The position numbers and the translations under genes are program-made. Under the pieces are notes generated by a model. It was given only the letters and a program-made list of their open reading frames with translations. It was not told where the DNA came from and searched no databases. Of a stretch of DNA of 64,000 bases, positions 60,885 through 64,000 are shown one piece after another; positions within the stretch are counted from its first letter, which is position 1, and the number at the start of each line of letters is the position of its first letter. The stretch comes from Streptomyces yatensis (GTDB lineage Bacteria > Actinomycetota > Actinomycetes > Streptomycetales > Streptomycetaceae): NCBI RefSeq assembly GCF_018069625.1, contig NZ_CP072941.1, forward strand, positions 4,216,001 to 4,280,000. The letters are read 5' to 3'.

Positions 60885-61754
60885 TCAGGCCGCCGCAGGC
60901 CCGTGTTCGGCGATGGCGGCGAAGTCCTCCACCGTCAGCGATTCGCCACGCGCCTGCGGGGAGACCCCCGCGGCCTTCAGCGCCTCCTCCGCGGCCCCCG
61001 CGGACCCGGCCCACCCCGCGAGCGCCGCCCGCAGGGTCTTGCGGCGCTGCGCGAACGCGGCGTCGACGACCGCGAAGACCTCGTCCCGGGTCGCGGTGGT
61101 GCGCAGGGGCTCGTCCCGGCGTATCAGCGAGACCAGGCCGGAGTCGACGTTGGGGGCGGGCCAGAAGACGTTGCGGCCGATCGCGCCCGCGCGCTTGACG
61201 TGGGCGTACCAGGCGGCCTTCACGGAGGGGACGCCGTAGACCTTGGAGCCGGGTGGGGCGGCGAGCCGGTCGGCGACCTCGGACTGGACCATGACCAGGG
61301 TCCGCTCGATGGTCGGGAAGCGCCCGAGCATGTGGAGCAGCACGGGAACGGCGACGTTGTAGGGCAGGTTGGCGACCAGGGCGGTCGGGGCGGGGCCCGG
61401 TAGTTCGGTCACCCGCAGGGCGTCGCGGTGCACCAGCTCGAAGTGGTCGGCGCGGTGCGGCAGCCGGGCCTCGACGGTGGCGGGGAGCGCGGCGGCGAGG
61501 ACGTCGTCGATCTCGACGGCGATGACCCGGTCGGCGGCCTCCAGCAGCGCGAGGGTCAGCGAGCCGAGCCCGGGGCCGACCTCGACGACCACGTCCTCGG
61601 GGCGCACCCCGGCGGTCCGGACGATCCGGCGGACCGTGTTGGCGTCGATGACGAAGTTCTGGCCGCGCTGCTTGGTCGGGCGTACGCCGAGCCGTGCCGC
61701 GAGGGCGCGGATGTCGGCGGGGCCGAGCAGGACGTCGGGATCGGTGGAGCTCAC
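60885..61754 (-). CDS. rsmA: 16S rRNA dimethyladenosine transferase (A1518/A1519)
   Basis: A 289-residue KsgA/RsmA enzyme that dimethylates two adjacent adenines near the 3' end of 16S rRNA during small-subunit maturation. Signatures: [20 protein letters not shown], the SAM motif [20 protein letters not shown], catalytic [15 protein letters not shown] and [13 protein letters not shown]. Length and motif order are normal. It sits between rpf and ispE as in other actinobacteria. Confidence 0.97.
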   Translation of the reverse strand: MSSTDPDVLLGPADIRALAARLGVRPTKQRGQNFVIDANTVRRIVRTAGVRPEDVVVEVGPGLGSLTLALLEAADRVIAVEIDDVLAAALPATVEARLPHRADHFELVHRDALRVTELPGPAPTALVANLPYNVAVPVLLHMLGRFPTIERTLVMVQSEVADRLAAPPGSKVYGVPSVKAAWYAHVKRAGAIGRNVFWPAPNVDSGLVSLIRRDEPLRTTATRDEVFAVVDAAFAQRRKTLRAALAGWAGSAGAAEEALKAAGVSPQARGESLTVEDFAAIAEHGPAAA

Positions 61755-61944
61755 CCGGGAAGTTTACGGCCGCTCTTCAGGGGCCCGGTTCACGGACGGA
61801 CAGGGCGTCCCGGGCGTCCCCACGCTCGGGATGCTTGGTCATACGCGCCGGGGGCGCCTCCCAGCACCGGGCCGGGGCGAGCCCCCGGCCTAGGCGGCCT
61901 CGATGAAGTCCGGTGCGGTTCGGATGCGCCCCGAAGAGGCGCGG

Positions 61945-62025
61945 GGCCGTGTCGATATGCGGCTCCGCCGCGGCCGTGTCGATATGCGCCTCCGCCGCGG
62001 CCGTGTCGATATGCGGCTCCACCGC
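61945..62025. repeat. 27-bp tandem repeat plus dispersed repeat downstream of rpf
   Basis: GGCCGTGTCGATATGCG begins copies at 61945, 61972 and 61999, exactly 27 bp apart. It is followed at about 62029-62094 by the same element as at about 1382-1446, which again runs into the stop codon of a minus-strand gene (rpf, stop at 62091). The rest of the gene-free stretch 61755-62090 holds the hairpin-like GCGCCCCGAAGAGGCGC (about 61927-61943) and nothing else recognisable. Confidence 0.75.
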
Positions 62026-62090
62026 GCGGGACCAGCCACGACACAGCCGCGGATGAACGACCGCCCCTCGCGGCACTTCCCGCGGAGCGC

Positions 62091-63266
62091 CTAGTGCTGG
62101 AGCTTGCGGCCGCACGTCGGCCAGGGGCCGGTGCCCCGCTGCTGGTAGAGCTTCTTGGCGCGGTAGGTCTGTTCGGCCGGGGGCGCGTCCTGGGGGCGGC
62201 CGTGGCCGCCGAGGTGGTGCCAGGTGCCCTGGTCGAGTTGGTAGAGGCCGCCGTAGCGGCCGGAGCCGTCGACCGCGTCCGGCCGGCCGCCCGATTCGCA
62301 GTGCGCCATCGCCCGCCAGTTGAGCCCGTCCGCCGGGCCGCCGACCCGGGCGGGCACGATCATGGTGCCGACCCGGACGATCCGGGCCACCGGCGGCTTG
62401 ACGATCTCGCTGCCGAGCTTCCGCGGCCGCTGCCGTACGCCGTTGACGCTGCGCACCCGGTAGGTGGTGCGCAGGGTGCCCGGTTCGCCGGGCCGCTCCA
62501 CGAGTTCGGTGCCCTTGGGGAGGGTGGGGTCGGCGCGGCGGACGGTGGTGAAGGGCACCGGTTCGTCGCGGATCTCCTTGCCGCCGGTGATCCGCATCAC
62601 CGTCACCATCTGGCCGTCGCGCGGGAAGCTGTCCTGGGGGACGGAGGTGGTGTCCTGGCCGCGCAGGGTGAGCCCGGCGGCCGCGAGGGCCTCGCCGACG
62701 GTGGCCGCGTTGGTGCGGATGGTGTGTTCGCGCCCGTCGGCGCGGAAGGTGACGGTGCGCTCGGTGCGCACGTGCAGGAGCAGGCCGCGGTTGGTGATGG
62801 CGGCGGAGCGGGAGGCGGAGAGGTACGCGCCCTCGGCACGTACGCCCAGTTGGCGCAGTGCGCCGTCAACCGTGTGGGCGGTGGTCCACACCCGGCGGCG
62901 CTCCCCGTCGAGGGTGAGGGTGACCGGGCGGCCGTAGCGGACGGCGATCTCGTCGCCGTTGGCGAGCCGCTCCCCGGGCGCGGGGGCGACGATGTCGTGC
63001 TCGCCGACGTGGACGTCCTCGTCGGCCAGCAGCTCGCCCACGTCGTCGGCGTAGGTGTGCAGGGTGCGCGTATCGCCGTCGACGCTGAGCCGTACGGCCT
63101 TGTCCTGGGCGACGAAGGCGGAGGTGCCGCCCGCCAGCGCGGCGACCACCATCGCCTGCGGCAGCAGCCGGCGCATCGGGTCGGTCCGGCCGGCGGCGCC
63201 GCGGCGGGCGGCTCGGCGGGCGGCGGCACGGCCGCCCGAGACGCGGTGGCTGCCCCTACGGCTCAC
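62091..63266 (-). CDS. rpfB: Resuscitation-promoting factor (RpfB-like: DUF348 x3, G5, transglycosylase)
   Basis: A 391-residue secreted or membrane-anchored cell-wall hydrolase that promotes spore germination or regrowth. After a basic head and one hydrophobic segment (LLPQAMVVAALAGGTSAFVA) come three DUF348 units (for example VRLSVDGDTRTLHTYADDVG and VTLTLDGERRRVWTTAHTVD), a G5 domain, and a C-terminal lysozyme-like RPF domain with the catalytic Glu in LNWRAMAHCESGGRPDAVDG. The start GTG 63266 was chosen since CCGGAG lies upstream. A promoter is visible 50 bp upstream. The rpfB-rsmA order is conserved in actinobacteria. Confidence 0.92.
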   Translation of the reverse strand: MSRRGSHRVSGGRAAARRAARRGAAGRTDPMRRLLPQAMVVAALAGGTSAFVAQDKAVRLSVDGDTRTLHTYADDVGELLADEDVHVGEHDIVAPAPGERLANGDEIAVRYGRPVTLTLDGERRRVWTTAHTVDGALRQLGVRAEGAYLSASRSAAITNRGLLLHVRTERTVTFRADGREHTIRTNAATVGEALAAAGLTLRGQDTTSVPQDSFPRDGQMVTVMRITGGKEIRDEPVPFTTVRRADPTLPKGTELVERPGEPGTLRTTYRVRSVNGVRQRPRKLGSEIVKPPVARIVRVGTMIVPARVGGPADGLNWRAMAHCESGGRPDAVDGSGRYGGLYQLDQGTWHHLGGHGRPQDAPPAEQTYRAKKLYQQRGTGPWPTCGRKLQH

Positions 63267-63320
63267 AAGAACACTCCGGTAACACTCCACAAGTCCACTG
63301 GTCAGGGCGTTGAGTCCGGG

Positions 63321-63373
63321 ACTGTAGCGGAGTGGGGGTGACTCTCCAAAGGGAGATCATCACGCAGTGTGAT
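63321..63373 (-). promoter_or_regulatory. Promoter of rpf with upstream inverted repeat
   Basis: On the minus strand, -35 TTGGAG (63349-63344) and -10 TACAGT (63326-63321) are 17 bp apart, predicting a leader of about 48 bases. Upstream lies ATCAC-GCAGT-GTGAT (63359-63373), a possible activator site. Confidence 0.6.
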
Positions 63374-63420
63374 CAGGTGTTTCGGATCGCCACCGCCCCT
63401 CAGGAGACGCCACCGCCCTC

Positions 63421-64000
63421 TCAATAGCCGAAGACACGCGCCGTATTGGCGGCCACGGCGGTCGCCAGGGTGTCCTCGGGGACGCCCTTGACCTCGGCCA
63501 TGGCCCGCAGGGTGAGCGGAATCAGATACGGAGCGTTAGGCCGTCCGCGGTAGGGGGCGGGGGTCAGGAACGGCGCGTCGGTCTCGACGAGGACGAGGTC
63601 GAGCGGGGCGACGGCGAGGGCGTCGCGCAGCGGCTGGGCGTTCTTGAAGGTGACGTTGCCCGCGAACGACATGTAGTAGCCGCGCTCGGCGCAGATCTTC
63701 GCCATGGCCGCGTCGCCGGAGTAGCAGTGGAAGACGACGGTGTCGGGCGCGCCCTCCTCGGCGAGCACCCGCAGCACATCGTCGTGGGCCTCGCGGTCGT
63801 GGATGACCAGCGCCTTGCCGTGCTCCTTGGCGATGGCGATGTGGCGGCGGAACGAGCGCTCCTGGGCGGCCATGCCCTCGGGGCCGGTGCGGAAGTAGTC
63901 CAGGCCGGTCTCGCCCACGCCCCGCACCTGGGGCAGGGCGGCGAGGGCCGCTATCCGGTCGAGGGCCGCGTCCAGGGCCGCGTCGCCGCCGGGCTGCCGC
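63421..64000 (-). CDS. tatD: TatD-family metal-dependent hydrolase, C-terminal part (start outside window)
   Basis: About 193 residues of a TatD-type deoxyribonuclease/hydrolase (TIM-barrel with two metal ions). Visible motifs: VRGVGETGLDYFRTG, ALVIHDREAHDDVLRVLAEE, VVFHCYSGDAAMAKICAERG and the Asp of LVLVETDAPFLTPAPYRGRP. The reading frame is open to the window edge, so the N-terminus is missing. It lies upstream of rpf on the same strand. Confidence 0.93.
   Translation of the reverse strand, partial: RQPGGDAALDAALDRIAALAALPQVRGVGETGLDYFRTGPEGMAAQERSFRRHIAIAKEHGKALVIHDREAHDDVLRVLAEEGAPDTVVFHCYSGDAAMAKICAERGYYMSFAGNVTFKNAQPLRDALAVAPLDLVLVETDAPFLTPAPYRGRPNAPYLIPLTLRAMAEVKGVPEDTLATAVAANTARVFGY

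Noticed and set aside
63359..63373. Crp site in front of rpf
   Set aside because: The inverted repeat ATCAC-N5-GTGAT does not fit the GTG-N6-CAC arrangement expected for a Streptomyces Crp site.
63267..63420. c-di-AMP (ydaO-type) riboswitch before rpf
   Set aside because: Some actinobacterial rpf genes have one, but the space is too short after the predicted promoter and the characteristic conserved stems were not seen.

Overview
The window has the base composition, codon bias and gene content of a Streptomyces chromosome core region. Third codon positions are almost all G or C, which produces long false ORFs opposite real genes. Typical markers are a gvpOAFGJLSK gas-vesicle cluster, a FilP-like coiled-coil protein, Gln-tRNA next to glmU-prs-rplY-pth, tatD-rpf-rsmA-ispE-abcF, and a galTEK operon. 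No phage, transposase, CRISPR array or large biosynthetic cluster was seen.

Layout. 1-5.2 kb: the end of a gamma-glutamyltransferase, small hypotheticals, a PucR-type regulator, and a RelE/HigB-XRE toxin-antitoxin module with a frameshifted toxin inside near-perfect 38-bp direct repeats. 5.3-9.5 kb: mfd and a lipoprotein. 9.8-13.4 kb: an eight-gene gas-vesicle operon without gvpY/gvpZ. 13.4-16.9 kb: MarR/VOC/AlkA, a second VOC protein, and an aldo/keto reductase with a MerR-type promoter. 17.2-22.6 kb: a MacB/FtsX-type ABC exporter and a 14-TM MFS exporter. 22.7-29.4 kb: the FilP-like protein, then a divergent locus of toxin-like and immunity-like domains. That locus comprises a WHH nuclease-SUKH fusion, an Imm35-like/collagen-like/deaminase/SUKH-4 fusion, and a YwqJ deaminase-SUKH-3 pair. 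29.4-32.2 kb: an orphan histidine kinase, an HTH/LAGLIDADG-like protein with a TTA codon, and tRNA-Gln. 32.3-40 kb: glmU, prs, rplY, pth, ppc. 40.3-48.1 kb: desaturase-TetR, an oxidoreductase, a Uma2 protein, tam with its VOC partner and a divergent MarR, and a LuxR-type regulator. 48.4-54.7 kb: galTEK diverging from a sodium:sugar symporter, then a response regulator lacking the phospho-acceptor Asp. 55-64 kb: a PQQ-propeller membrane protein, ABC-F ATPase, ispE, rsmA, rpf and the end of tatD.

Two things stand out. First, the 23.9-29.4 kb locus puts two deaminase-type domains, one HNH/EndoVII-type nuclease domain and four immunity-type domains in two divergent operons with no visible secretion signal. 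Second, at three places (1.44, 22.6 and 59.0-59.6 kb) the 3' end of a minus-strand gene, including its stop codon, is repeated in tandem downstream of the gene.
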